Shown piece by piece: positions 1 to 9,884 of a stretch of DNA of 64,000 bases. The notes beneath the pieces were generated by a model. It was given only the letters and a program-made list of their open reading frames with translations, had not been told where the DNA came from and did not search any database. How positions within the stretch are numbered: the stretch's first letter is position 1; each line of letters opens with the position of its first letter. The position numbers were made by a program, and so were the translations under genes. This stretch comes from Dipteris shenzhenensis (taxonomy: Eukaryota > Polypodiophyta > Polypodiopsida > Gleicheniales), in assembly GCA_047967505.1 (NCBI GenBank), contig CM106541.1. One strand, given 5' to 3'.

Positions 1-705
1 GCACTAACTCTGTATGGGGGCCTATTGGGTGGCTCGTTGCCAGTAATAGGTTCTATGCCATGATCCTCGTGTCTCTCAGGGGGTAGCTCCCCTGGCAAAG
101 CGTCAAAAAAACAATCTTTAAAATTTTCAAGAAACTGAATTTTATTCTGATCTGCCTCACTTATTTCAGCATGCATTTCCATCTCTCTCTTTTACAAAAA
201 CCATGTAAGCTGAAACTGCAGACTTTATTTCTTTTCCAACAGAACTATTTGATACAATGGGAATAGTTCCCCCTCTATTCCTAGCAACCACACGATGTAC
301 TTTGCCCCTATGTACGAACTCCAACACTCTTTCAGGAAGAGTCAACTTCACTGCCTTGCGATAAAACCAAGGCATACCCAAGACTACATCATGATGTTTC
401 AATGGAGAAATGAAGAAGTCTTCCTGATCCACATAACTCTGTACATGAAGACGGAGCTTCCCTATCAAGGGAGTGACTGGCACAGGGTTCCCACAGAACA
501 TATGGTCGGCATCCAGAGCCTTGCCCAACTCCTCCGTCTTAGTTCCCAACCTCAGGGCTAGATCCTCTGATATAAAGTTATCAGTAACCCCTGGATCAAA
601 TAAAATCAGCACTTGCTGGTCTCTGACTTTGCCCCATGATAGCAGCAATTCTCGTTCTTCTGGGTTTAAAACATGACCCAGTATGTCAGGAATTCCTCCT
701 GCCAT
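1..705 (-). pseudogene. Aspartic protease and start of reverse transcriptase, gypsy element A
   Basis: The protease would cleave the gag-pol polyprotein. The frame at 705-166 shows the retropepsin pattern: LILFDPGVTDNFI in place of the usual DSGAT (Asp-Pro-Gly here), then the hydrophobic-hydrophobic-Gly flap-side motif in DVVLGMPWF. It ends in a stop near 166. A one-base shift then gives the pol linker up to position 1, including LPGELPPERHEDHGIE and PPNRPPYRVS, the standard lead-in to gypsy RT. The RT itself lies outside the window. The same segments occur in element F. Confidence 0.85.
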
Positions 706-771
706 TAGCTTTTGCGGTCCCCATGGCTTCTCTACCTCTTTTCCCTTCGAAGTTGAAGGCTTTTCTGGGCA

Positions 772-1533
772 CTAGGCAGCCACATGCCCCTCTTTGCCGC
801 ACCTGAAGCATTTACCCTCTTTCTTGAAAGTTTCAATCAGTTCAAGGGTAAACTGTGGTCTTCCCTTATAGGGCTTTTGCACTTGGTTTCCCTTCGACTT
901 CTGAGGCTGAAATCCCCTCTTCTGAGCCTTGGGAAACTCTCTTGTTTCAAACTTGGGGGTCACTAGCCTTTTATCCACTGGTAACCCTGCTTGTAACGAA
1001 GGCACACTAGTAGGATCCTGCATGTACATGAGACTAGCCACATTGGCTGAATGCATGAGATCTGATATTTCTTTAATATCTTTAGTGTTCACTTGGGCCT
1101 GTATCTTTGGAGTGAGTCCGGCCTTGTACTTCCTGAGTTGAGTCTTATCAAAAATATTCTTGAAAGGCGAAAATTTCTGGTTGTAAGACATCTTGTGCTT
1201 CCATATGAATGCTCTCCCAACCCAGAAGGACATGATCCCGAAACTGTTTGGGAATAAACTGTTTATAGAAAGCTTTCTTGAAGTCCTTCCATTTCCTGGG
1301 GGCTACATAGTTGGCTGTTTTAGCTATCCACCATGCACTGGCTGTACCAGTCAAGTGTAAACCAACCATACGAAGCTTTAAGGACTCACTGAAATTTTCC
1401 AAACTGAAGGCAGCATCAAACTGCCTTATGAACTGCATAGCCTTTTCAGCTTGGCCATACTGGCCATTGTAAGTGGCAAATCTTACTGACTTCCCACCGT
1501 CCTTGAATTCTTTAGTCTCGACCTTCCTGCTGG

Positions 1534-1564
<31 letters not shown>

Positions 1565-1990
1565 CTTCTTTGACTCTGAAGATCCCGAAGAAGGAGGTGA
1601 TGTCAAGGATGAAGAGGTAGAGCTAGAAGATGAAGACGAACTGGATGAACTGTAATGCCTTTTTTTTCTTGGGAAGAGGACCTGCTCTTTTTCTCTTTTT
1701 GCCCACCACTCCTTCCTGATCTACTCCAGAGGGAGGCTTCTCTGGCTTTCCCTCAAAAAGAAGTTGTACCATCCTGCGAAACAAGGGATCGCTTGTTGCC
1801 TCTCCCAACTGAGTAATCAACCTGTATTCTCTTTATTTATCTGTATAGCCTCAGCCTGCTGTACCTAGTTAGACTCTGCCATTCCCTCATGGGATGATTG
1901 GGCATGCTGCTGTGAAGCTATCTCTGCAACTTGTCTGAGATATGCAACTCTCTCACACTCATTGTGTAAGCAACTAATGCACTCAGCCTT
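772..1990 (-). pseudogene. gag of gypsy element A
   Basis: Gag is the structural protein that packages retrotransposon RNA. The core at 1606-1148 has the usual gypsy gag order: a KEFKDGGK-type lead-in, a TYNG motif, an RQFDAAF helix, a TASAWW motif, and KAFYKQFIPKQFRD. The nucleocapsid part (1233-772) ends in a CCHC knuckle beginning CFRCGKEGH, but a TAG stop falls four codons after the His, just before the last Cys. A run of 12 lysines sits before the core, encoded by an AAG microsatellite. Homologous gag is found at 24.0-25.2 kb and 57.2-58.6 kb. There are at least three breaks in frame. Confidence 0.85.
1535..1570 (+). repeat. (CTT)12 microsatellite coding a poly-lysine run in gag
   Basis: There are twelve perfect CTT units on the plus strand; on the minus strand they are read as AAG lysine codons inside gag of element A. 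Element K has a shorter lysine-rich stretch (KKKKKSRKHKHGK) in the N-terminal part of its gag, so the run probably grew by slippage in a sequence that was already lysine-rich. Confidence 0.9.
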
Positions 1991-2310
1991 TGCTTTTCAA
2001 GAGAAAGTACCTCAACAAGAGGTGTCTTGCATTCACAACTTGTGCTAGTAATGGGCTGTCAATTCAAAGCATATACCCACAAAGTGGCCAAAGCATCAAC
2101 AGCTGTGTTGCCCCTTTCCTGGTTGCTGCAAAAAGCACTCAGAATGCATTTGGTTCATCTTTCCTATGCACAAAGGCATGCATTTTCTCTTTTCTGCAAA
2201 TCTCTAATTTTACTGTGTTTCTGCTACTTTTCTGACAGTAAAAGTCTGATAGGTAGGTGAAATCTACTGGCAGAAACAGTCTCTGCAACTGTCTTTCTTT
2301 TTTCTTTTTC

Positions 2311-2344
2311 TTTTTTTTTTGGGTTGGGGGGGGGGGGGGGGGGG
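2311..2344 (+). repeat. T10 followed by a G19 homopolymer
   Basis: Ten T residues, GGGTT, and then 19 consecutive G residues. The tract lies about 30 bp from the 3' edge of the gypsy RT scrap fused to element B. Such runs are prone to replication and sequencing error, so the exact length is uncertain. Confidence 0.85.
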
Positions 2345-2370
2345 ACACTAACTGGATGGGTAACCGGCTG

Positions 2371-2452
2371 GTTACACTGGTATCGGAAATCTATTTTTGA
2401 TGGTCATCTTATTCAATGCACGATAATCAATGCACATTCGAAAAGAACCATC
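2371..2452 (-). pseudogene. Fragment of gypsy reverse transcriptase fused to copia gag
   Basis: The minus strand at 2452-2371 reads [14 protein letters not shown] followed by KMTIKNRFPIP, the block around RT motif 2 of Ty3/gypsy elements (F-R-x-C-x-D-Y-R-A-L-N). It is out of frame with the copia-like gag that precedes it and abuts the gag directly after its CCHC knuckle. Copia RT has no such motif, so this is a join between two superfamilies. It is followed by a stop and homopolymer DNA. Confidence 0.8.
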
Positions 2453-3375
2453 TTAGCAATGCGCTTCCTGCATTCTGAAATGTCATGTCCAGGCTTGTGA
2501 CAATAGTTGCATCTTTTCTTCTTTCCCTTATCTGCTATATTTTTAGATGCATGGGAGGAATTGCAGCTGCTATGCATTGAAGAATTGCAGCTGCTGTGTG
2601 CAGATTTTGGCTTGCCCATAGGCTTGGAAGCCTTGCCTCTTCCTGTCTGCTGTGAAGCAAATGCATGATCAGGAATAATGGCTTGTCTGTTAGCTCTACT
2701 TTGCTCTTCTTGCAAAAGCAAAGTAACTAGCTGGTCAAAAGAATAGTGATCTGGATTACCCATGGCCACTAATCGAAGGGTTGTAGCAAACCCTTGATAT
2801 GTATCTGGCAGTCCATTCAATGTGGTACTGACAAGCTGTGAATTTGGCACCACCTCATCAATGTTGGCAAGCTGTTCCATGAGGTCCTTGACCTTTGTCA
2901 AATATGCATCCATTGACTCACTATCATTCATATTCACTTCCTGTAATTGCCTTCTCAAATATGCAACACGAGCTTCATTGCGAATCTAATATAGAGAAGC
3001 CAATTTATCCCAAGCATCCTTTGCTGTCCTGCAAGACCGGATGTGTGGAATAATGATTCTCTTGCATGATAAAGCAATGCATGAATGTGCATTTCCATCT
3101 CTTGCATCCCATCTTGACTGTTCTTGAGTTGGAAGAGCAGCAGCAGGAGTGCTAGAGGAAGAGGCATCAGGAGGAGTACCCCCTGCAGAAGAACCAGTAG
3201 TAGAAACAACCACTGAAGGATTGGCTGGCCTCAGATCAGCCCCAGAAACAATATTCCACAAATGCTTTGCAACAAGAATATGTTTCATGAGATAAGACCA
3301 CATCGGATAGTTGGTGCCATCCAACTTATCATCTTCACGGAGAACTCCAAATAAATCTTGATTGTTCCCAGCCAT
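2453..3375 (-). pseudogene. Copia-type gag of element B
   Basis: The start Met at 3375 is followed by a gag with KLDGTNYPMWSYLMKHIL (UBN2/DUF4219-type N-terminus), IIPHIRSCRTAKDAWDKL, MDAYLTKVKDL, a TTLNGLP motif and a CNYCHKPGHDISEC zinc knuckle (CX2CX4HX4C) near the end. One in-frame TAG (2988-2986) follows the DKLASLY motif; otherwise the frame is continuous. Element L encodes a clearly related gag with the same motif order. Upstream lies the untranslated leader, which contains the GTAC array. Confidence 0.85.
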
Positions 3376-4390
3376 AGCAACTGTGATAACCTGTAAAAGA
3401 CTTGAAAACCCAAAAGCCTCAAGGCTATCACTGCAAAAAGCTTGCTGTCCCAAAAAATGACAGAAAATATCTGCAAATTTCTGACCCAAATCAAAGGGCA
3501 AATGCAGATCTGACACAAATGTGACTGTGACAGGCAATGTTCACTGCAAAAACAGCAAATTTGGCAAAAGCCCCAAATTTATTGAGGGCAAATAGGCCAA
3601 AAAGAGGGCAAATTCAGAAAAGCCCCAAATTTTGCTGAAATTTTTGCAAATGTGACCCAATGTATGCAAATCTGACTCAATGTCCTACAAATGTAACTTA
3701 ATGTCCTGCAATCTGACCCAAAGTACTCCAATTTAAACAAGAAATTGCAGACTAAATCCCAAAACTCCAATATTCTTGCAAGAAATTGCAATCAAAGGAG
3801 GTGAAAGGAAATGAAAGCCCCAAATTTGCCAATGTCCTGCAAAATCCCCAAATCTGCAAATGTTTATAGATGACTGCAGTGAGACCAAGAACCTGATTCA
3901 AGCCAATACCAAAACAGGTACGGAACCTGTGGTGAAGCTGTACGGAATACCCAGATGAAGTACAAGTTGTACGACTGAAGGTACGTGTGTACGGGAAGCT
4001 GATACAGACTGCTAACCACTGAAGGTACGGTGAAAGTACTTTGTGCTCCTACGCAAGTACAGTCGTACGGTGTAGGTACCTTGTACGGCGAAGGTATACG
4101 AAACGGCGTACGGAAGAGCGCGATGTACGGATGGAGTACGACGCAACGTACGGTACAGCGTACGAAAGAGCACGATGTACGGATGAAGTACGTGCAGTGT
4201 ACGATACACGTACGGCGATGCAGGTACAGCGATACAGTTCTGCTTACGTACGGACTGTATGGCGCAGATCCTGCTGATACCACTGAATGTACGAACAGGC
4301 TCGGAATGTGTCGACCAGCAAGGCAGAGAACTCCCAATGAGCAAATGGAAGACTCGGGGGCTGAGGAGAGCTGGAAGAGTAGAGCAATAC
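3376..4390 (-). other. Element B leader with GTAC array and AATTTGGGGC repeats
   Basis: This is the non-coding leader between primer site and gag. About 19 GTACG pentamers lie between 3917 and 4295 (mostly as TGTACGG or CGTACGG on the plus strand, i.e. CCGTACA or CCGTACG on the coding strand). Closer to gag, the block AATTTGGGGCTTTT occurs at about 3580-3566, 3632-3618 and 3827-3814 (coding strand). A second, imperfect primer-site-like sequence lies at 4271-4283. Open frames through this stretch are artefacts of the repeat. The arrangement is the same as in the leader of element L. Confidence 0.8.
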
Positions 4391-4404
4391 CTGCTCTGAT
4401 ACCA
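4391..4404 (-). promoter_or_regulatory. Primer-binding site (initiator Met-tRNA) of element B
   Basis: The minus strand reads TGGTATCAGAGCAG, complementary to the 3' end of plant initiator Met-tRNA, one base inside the CA-terminated end of the LTR (CTACA). The near-copy on the minus strand at 4283-4271 reads GTGGTATCAGCAG and lacks the GA, so it is a degenerate duplicate. Confidence 0.8.
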
Positions 4405-4405
4405 C

Positions 4406-5512
4406 TGTAGATACGAAACGAAGAGAGTGCAGGTACAAGACGAGTCGATAGAGTAGTCACGTCAAAACTTAGATAGATATGAAAACACAACAAAGTACTT
4501 GTACCTAGACCTAGGACTAAGTGTCCTAGGTGTCACATAGGTCTAAGTGTCCTATGTGGCCTAAAAGGCACTAGCACTATAAGTGCCTACACTTATGCCT
4601 ACAAGGCACATACCATGGCCTATAGGGCATCACTAGAACCACCAGAAGATGACCTACAAAGGCAACGCCGACCAATACCGAGACCTTGATGCTGTCCACA
4701 TTGACGATGTAGGACGCTTCTGCAAGGCAAGGAAGAGGCTTGTGCTATCTAGCGGAATGTAGGGTTACTGCGTGAGTGAGAGAGTGAAAAACTAGAAGTG
4801 ATAGATCCTATGAGAGAACTGAGAGATGACCGAAATATAGAGCTGAGAGTGAGCTGTGTAAACTGTAAAAGAGAGCTGAGAAAGCTGAGGAAACAGTGTC
4901 CAAACCTCTCTCCGTTTGCTGGTCCAAACCTCCCACTGTTGTGCTGTGTGGTCACCTTCAAATCAGGCTGAACTGATGGCCAAGGGACTGAGGCTAGAGC
5001 AGGGCAAGATCTGAGGATCTCAGGGGCTGCACAGGAGGCTGAAGTGGAGCTGTAGGAGGACTGAAGGCAGGAGCAAACTGAATGAGAAAACAGGGCAGCC
5101 AAGGGGCCCTTTTATAGCGCTGGACTGAGCCAACCCAGTCTGTAAACAAACTGACTCAGTCTGTATTACAGACCCAGTCTGTATTACAGACCCAGTCTGT
5201 TTTACAGACTGGCTGGCCTACAACCAGCCTATAAAAAGCCCTCCCTGGCTCATTTGCCAGGGGAGTTTTTGGGCAGCCTTTGCAGGCTGCCTTCCCTGCT
5301 TACCTGTCCAGCCTTTGGGGACCCTAAAGGGACTCCTAACCTAGGCTAAGACCTAAACTATAAGATGGAAACACTTAACCTACTATTCTCCAGTGGGTAC
5401 TAGTGAACAAGAACTGACTACTGACTTGACCTAAGGCTGAGAGACTGACCTACGTAGCTTGTGCCTGACTGTCCCTGGACAAGGGCTCACAAAGGGGTCA
5501 TAGCATCCGACA
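4406..5512 (-). repeat. 5' LTR of element B (boundaries partly inferred)
   Basis: The inner end is fixed by the CA just outside the primer site (4406). The outer end is inferred at 5512, where the minus strand begins TGTCGGATGCTATGAC. Length is about 1.1 kb. A TATAAAAG box lies on the minus strand near 5116-5108, as expected for an LTR promoter. Upstream in U3, short direct repeats of CAGTCTGTATTACAGAC occur around 5130-5210. Nearer the primer site (4500-4600) are imperfect repeats of AAGTGTCCTAGGTG type. There is no second LTR in the window to confirm the outer edge. Confidence 0.5.
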
Positions 5513-6638
5513 AAATCTCCTATCTGGGAATTATAATACACTTGTCGATGTAGCCAGTGTGTCACCTTGCACCCAAGTGCAAGGGTGCATGTGACAAGGA
5601 TGGTTTGCTAACCTGACCTGGTCTGATCGGCTGACCCAACCCTTTGGTTGGGTGGTTGGCTGGCCTGAGTGGCCTCAATCAGACGTGCTGTTACTAGCCC
5701 AAATGTGGCCCTTTACCAGGCCCTAATCAGCCCTCTACCAGCCCCTAACCCGGCCCTCTTTCCAGCCAAAACCATGCGTACATACCTTGGCTAAATGCCC
5801 TGACACAGCCCCCAACTGACTGCATACTTTACAGGAAGGTCTAGCGGGCACACCCACAAATAAGCCCTCATTCCCTAGAGTCTAGCAGCACTCACACACA
5901 ATAACACACAACAGGCCCACCGTGCAAAACACGTGCACATGGATTACATTTGGCAGTAAAAGGCTTGCATGTATGCTCAATACTACTGCATACTATCGTA
6001 AGGCACTTGTTGGAGTGGACCAAAAGGCTCTCTGAATGCTGAGCTGCTATGTTCAAATCAAGGAACAGGTTTATCAGCTGACACCAGCCCTCCCTCCCCC
6101 CCTTTCTCGCCTGCTGTGGGCTGTTCAGGGCCAACTGGTACAGAACTGGCGGCTCCCAGAACAAACTTGAGCACCTACGTGGCTAGTCAGGGTTGGTGAC
6201 ATGGCACCTAATTGTCTGCTGCCTGCTGCCTTGAGGCTGACATGGCGGTCTGTGTAAGCTGTTACTGGTGTCTGCTGCTCCATGTCCTGCCTGCATGGCA
6301 GCAAAAATTCCACATGGTTAACCTGACTGACCCTGCAGATCTTCAGGTTTCCTTACTCCTCCATGGTATGCTGTCGCTATGTCAACCTTGGAAGAATCTA
6401 TGCCACATTATCTAGGAGACACTCTCTCTCTCTCTCTCTCATCTATGCCACATTATCTAGGAGACTCTCTCTCTCTCTCTCTCTCTCTCTATATCTCTCT
6501 CACACACAAACAACAACAACAACAACCAACAATTAATACAAACAAAAAGAATATTTTATGTCTCCGGGTGATATTTCTCATAGATTCTCAATGGGCACAA
6601 ACGACACATTTAATTTCACAAATGCTAATGCAACTTAC
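5513..6638. other. Non-coding stretch, probably intron of the TIC56-like gene
   Basis: No protein family or RNA gene is recognised. Short open frames here lack similarity to anything I know. The stretch includes the microsatellite at 6419-6498. If the exon at 6639-6836 is real, this lies in the intron downstream of it on the minus strand. Confidence 0.5.
6389..6498 (+). repeat. CT microsatellites within a 45-bp tandem duplication
   Basis: The phrase ATCTATGCCACATTATCTAG, followed by GAGAC and a (CT)n run, occurs twice with a period of about 45 bp (about 6396 and 6441). The two runs hold roughly 10 and 16 CT units, ending in ATATCTCTCTCACACACAAA and CAA triplets. Confidence 0.85.
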
Positions 6639-6836
6639 TATCTGGTGTTGCAATGCACGGCTCAAGGCCATAGACCATACTGATAGGAGCCCACTCATCC
6701 ATGTCATCTCCCCAAATAAAGGTATTTTTATCAACTATGCCCACAGCCCAAGCTGTTTTGAGATTCACGAGCTCCATGGGACCCCTACTTCTTCCCAAAC
6801 GATCCTTATAATACCACCCCCCTGATTTCATCACAA
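6639..6836 (-). CDS. TIC56: Internal exon with GYF-type domain, TIC56-like
   Basis: The 198-bp exon is bounded by a good acceptor (pyrimidine-rich GTTCATGTCAACAG, AG at 6838-6837) and a perfect donor (GTAAGT starting at 6638). Its frame reads GGWYYKDRLGRSRGPMEL, then TAWAVGIVDKNTFIWG and DDMDEWAPI. This is the GYF/GYF_2 signature: W-Y-Y near the start, G-x-x-x-G-P in the middle, then a W-G-x-D-M-D-E-W-A-P-I end. The wording closely matches what I recall of plant TIC56, a protein of the 1-MDa inner-envelope complex with TIC214/Ycf1, TIC100 and TIC20-I, which is linked to plastid protein import and biogenesis. The exon takes 2 nt of a split codon from upstream and leaves 1 nt downstream. No flanking TIC56 exons were found, so introns must be long and retroelement-filled, or the exon is an orphan. 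Confidence 0.6.
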
Positions 6837-7703
6837 CTGTTGACATGAACAAGAGCAAAGTCAGTACAAACAACTAGCATTGCATTACCTTGTTATACAA
6901 AACTTAAATCTTTGCTAAATCCCAAGCTTGAACATCCAAATTACATGCCGTAATGTCCTTATCCTGATGTACAGTCCAACACGAAACTAGCCCACCAAAC
7001 ATTGACTTGATATGGACTGACAAATACTACATAAGACACACCTGACAGTTTAGAAGTAGAATTGTTATCAGGCAGGTTCTTATTCTTTATCATACTCAGC
7101 TCCAAATAAATTCAAGTTTGAGATTTGGTGATTTATTCTGATCACTTTAAAAAGGTATTATCCTTCCTCAATCAGATTGAATAATATGTTTAGAATATTT
7201 CTCTGGGAAAAATAATGAATTTTGAATACATCCACTGGAAACTAAATGGAAGAGATGTATTTTATCATTTATCATACAAACTTACAATTTCAAACAACCT
7301 CTAACAGCAGCACATATGAACCTTCTTGGAAATACAATGACATGAAATCCTTTAACGGACTTTGCTAACACAAATCTTTAAGATAATTAAGACTTAGAGA
7401 GGATATATGAACCTACATAACAGCATGTCTGCGACATAAAGACGAAATTATGGCATCTTCTTCCAACTTTCTAGTCTATCTTTATTTTGTATCTTTCTTC
7501 TTTAGTTTTCAGAAACTTGCAAACTCGATTTATCAGTACAATTATCCTCAGCAATTGCTATCACTCTCATGAATACACCGGCCCATCATTGCCACTCTTC
7601 CTGCTATTCAATCATGGACAATGACATTTTTCCTGTTTTTTTCGCTATAGTTTTAAGTTTTTGGTCAAGGAAAAAAGTTAGCGGGAAAGGGAGCGGGAGT
7701 GTG
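6837..7703. other. AT-rich non-coding stretch
   Basis: No open frame of note and no recognised element. It ends at the GTGTG target duplication of LTR element C. It may be intron of the TIC56-like gene. Confidence 0.5.
7699..7703 (+). repeat. Target-site duplication of element C, left copy
   Basis: GTGTG immediately before the 5' LTR; the same five bases follow the 3' LTR at 15235-15239. Five bases is the usual length for LTR retrotransposons. Confidence 0.8.
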
Positions 7704-7920
7704 TGTTGGAGATACCATAGGCAAAGAGTGTGTGAGATGTGATGTGTGATGCGTCGTACTAGGAGATCTAGTACTAGTTCATGTGTGAGTCATGTGTGAG
7801 TGCCACATGTCACTATGGTGGTTTGTACTTGAATGAAAGCCTTTCATGGTTTCCACATTTGTGTATCACTTCTTCACTGCCTAGCTTATCTCTCTCTTCA
7901 CTCTCACAATGTTTTTAACG
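7704..7920 (+). repeat. 5' LTR of element C
   Basis: 217 bp, starting TGTTGGAGATACC. Compared with the 274-bp 3' LTR it lacks about 80 bp between CACTATGG and AATGAATGAAAGCC, the part that carries the TATA box in the 3' copy. It also has an extra pyrimidine-rich stretch near its end. It ends in TTTTTAACG instead of the CA of the 3' LTR, so a CA-to-CG change or terminal loss has occurred. Confidence 0.85.
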
Positions 7921-7934
7921 TGGTATCAGAGCAG
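7921..7934 (+). promoter_or_regulatory. Primer-binding site of element C
   Basis: TGGTATCAGAGCAG directly abuts the 5' LTR and is complementary to initiator Met-tRNA. Confidence 0.85.
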
Positions 7935-8610
7935 GTCAATCCTGCCCTAGGCGCCCTGCCACGTCATCAACTTCCTGACCTAATCCTAATTCGTCTCTAG
8001 CTGCCTCCTTCACTCCCCAATTTTCTCTCTTTGTCATTGGCCCCCAATCCCTTATCCTAATCTCTCATTCTCTTCTCCTCCCCTCCCACCTTTCCCACGT
8101 CCCCATTTTCCCTCCACACTCCTCTCCCCTCTCCCTTGTCCTCATCCCACTCTTCCCTCTCCTATCCCATGCCCTCCCATCTTCTTCTTTCCTTCCCTCT
8201 CTCATTTCTGCCTCCATTGCTGCCTTGATTCAGCCTCCACCATAGCCACTTCACCTCCGCTTCTGCCTCTCTACAACCTCCATAACCTGCCGCCTCTATT
8301 CCCCTCCTCCTTTCACTTCTATTCGGGTCATTTCGAGGCTATAGGCGGCCCTATTACCTACCCTGGTTTACAAGTACCTGCACCTGTGGTTCCCTAGAGC
8401 CATTCTTCATCGCCGAACCTAGGGTTCCTAGGCTACTGCAGCAGAGCCAACCACCTGCACGCATTTTTGGCAGAAGTTAGAGGTCTTTGAAGGATTTTTC
8501 GACCTATTCTGAGGCTGCTGCTGCATTTCCGACCTGTTCTGAGGCTGTTGCTGCACAGCTGCCTTCAATAGAGATATTTCGGGGGTGCTTTTGGACTTTA
8601 GCACGCCTAC
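7935..8610 (+). other. Leader of element C, pyrimidine-rich
   Basis: Long runs of C and T (CCTCCCC, CTCTTCTCC) with no credible frame; it resembles the untranslated leader of a retroelement. It includes two near-copies of TTTTCGACCTATTCTGAGGC and TTTCCGACCTGTTCTGAGGC about 33 bp apart (8497-8550). Confidence 0.6.
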
Positions 8611-9094
8611 TGTTATGCTCTAGCTGGGATAGCATGACCTCGGATAGATCGGTGGGCATTTTCTCTTAGATGACCAACTTTTGTAATAGTTAATGTGCGT
8701 AATTAAATGGTCAAGAGAAGTAACTGCCAAGGTCCTAGGTGAGGGCGTAATGGCATTGACTAGGTAGTTCTAATAGGGCTAGGGCCTAGGTGCATCTAAA
8801 TGTGCAAATTGCCAAGGGGCAATTGTTTTTAAATGAACTCCAAGAGAGGGGTAAAAAAAGGATGCATCTAAGAAGGGGCCTAAAATGAAGACATGTGGCC
8901 AGGAACTATCTAGGGAATTGAGGGTCTCAGGGATAAGGTTGAAGAAAAACAACGATGGATATATGTAATATGATGCATCAGGTCCCTGAGAGTTGGCTGG
9001 GAGGAAAAACAAAAAGCCATCGCCCGTGATAATTACCAGCGACGTGGAGAGATTTATCTTGTGAGCAACAACGAGTAGTAAGAAGACTTTTACA
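8611..9094 (+). repeat. 5' LTR of element D
   Basis: Starts TGTTATGCTC and ends CTTTTACA, two bases before the primer site. The left edge is inferred from the TG dinucleotide and typical length; there is no second copy to compare. Confidence 0.55.
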
Positions 9095-9096
9095 TT

Positions 9097-9109
9097 TGGT
9101 ATCAGAGCC
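9097..9109 (+). promoter_or_regulatory. Primer-binding site of element D
   Basis: TGGTATCAGAGCC, initiator Met-tRNA type, after a two-base spacer from the LTR end. Shortly downstream a 49-bp unit beginning GGGATGACGGAAGGCTGCGT is tandemly duplicated (9161 and 9210). Confidence 0.8.
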
Positions 9110-9884
9110 GAGGCATGGAAGAGTTCGATGGGCTCAACCTCACCTAGGATTTTACGAAAAGGGATGACGGAAGGCTGCGTAATCAGATTCAACGTCGAGG
9201 GAAGAAAAAGGGATGACGGAAGGCTGCGTAATCAGACCAGTGTCGAGAATTCCATTCTACTGAAGTTTTCGTTCATCGCTCTTCAAAACCAAAATTTCGA
9301 CGGGTGGTTGTGACAATCCTTCACCTTTCGTTCCACAACGTGAACACGCTCGCTCCGTTTCGCCATTACACAAACGCCCACCTGCGTAAACCAACGACAA
9401 GTAAATATAGTAAGCAGCAAAGGGGCCACGGGTGAGGAACGTAACGGCGACCTTGAGTTGCAGGGAGCGAGTCCCGGGAGATCCTAGCTGAGAGCGGGAT
9501 AGCAGAGCAGGAGGCGACGATGAAATCCCGGAATGATGGCCACGAAAGACCCGAAGTTTTTTCCCAACATCCCTTGGGTTTGTCGATCAGCGCACACGTG
9601 ATGGCAGACTTCTCACTACTTTAGATTGACAGACCGAATATACAATAGGGCAGAGTCTTTTGCGAGTTTCAAGGATATCCAGGGGGCATCTCTTTCCCTT
9701 TAGGATATATATTTCAAGTTTTCAGTTTGCAGTAGTTTGTTCCTGTACAGGAAGGGATTTTGAAGTGCTGTACTTTTGGAGTTTTCGCATAAGAAGAGAA
9801 GAAAGAAATTTATTTTTATTATTTTTTTTTTTTAAAGGGGAGAAAGAAAAAAAAAAAACCTTTTTTTATTTCCCTTTTCAACAA

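Larger units (their letters stand above)
1..1990 (-). mobile_element. Ty3/gypsy element A, decayed 5' half
   Basis: Read on the minus strand this gives, in order, a gag N-terminal part (about 1990-1620), gag core (1606-1148), zinc-knuckle region (1233-772), an aspartic-protease domain (705-166) and the approach to reverse transcriptase (about 170-1), where the window ends. The same domain order and closely similar protein sequence recur in element F (19.6-25.2 kb) and, for gag and protease, in element K (57-58.8 kb), so the three belong to one gypsy family. No LTR is seen. The pieces lie in different frames with stops between them, so it is a dead copy. Confidence 0.85.
2371..5512 (-). mobile_element. 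Ty1/copia-like element B, 5' part, chimeric at its 3' edge
   Basis: In minus-strand order: an LTR (5512-4406), a Met-tRNA primer site (4404-4391), a leader of about 1 kb (4390-3376) and a copia-type gag (3375-2453). Instead of continuing into copia pol, the sequence passes straight into a gypsy-type RT motif (2452-2371) and then a poly-T/poly-G tract. Gag and leader organisation match element L at the right end of the window, so B and L are relatives. Protease, integrase, RT and 3' LTR are missing. Confidence 0.75.

Noticed and set aside
3864-4493. 209-codon minus-strand frame and several plus-strand frames
   Set aside because: All cross the GTACG-rich leader of element B and the primer site; same explanation as for element L.
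7921-7934. tRNA gene fragment
   Set aside because: The match is to the complement of a tRNA 3' end next to an LTR, i.e. a primer site. No tRNA cloverleaf surrounds it, nor the similar sites at 4391, 9097, 16,466 and 59,111.
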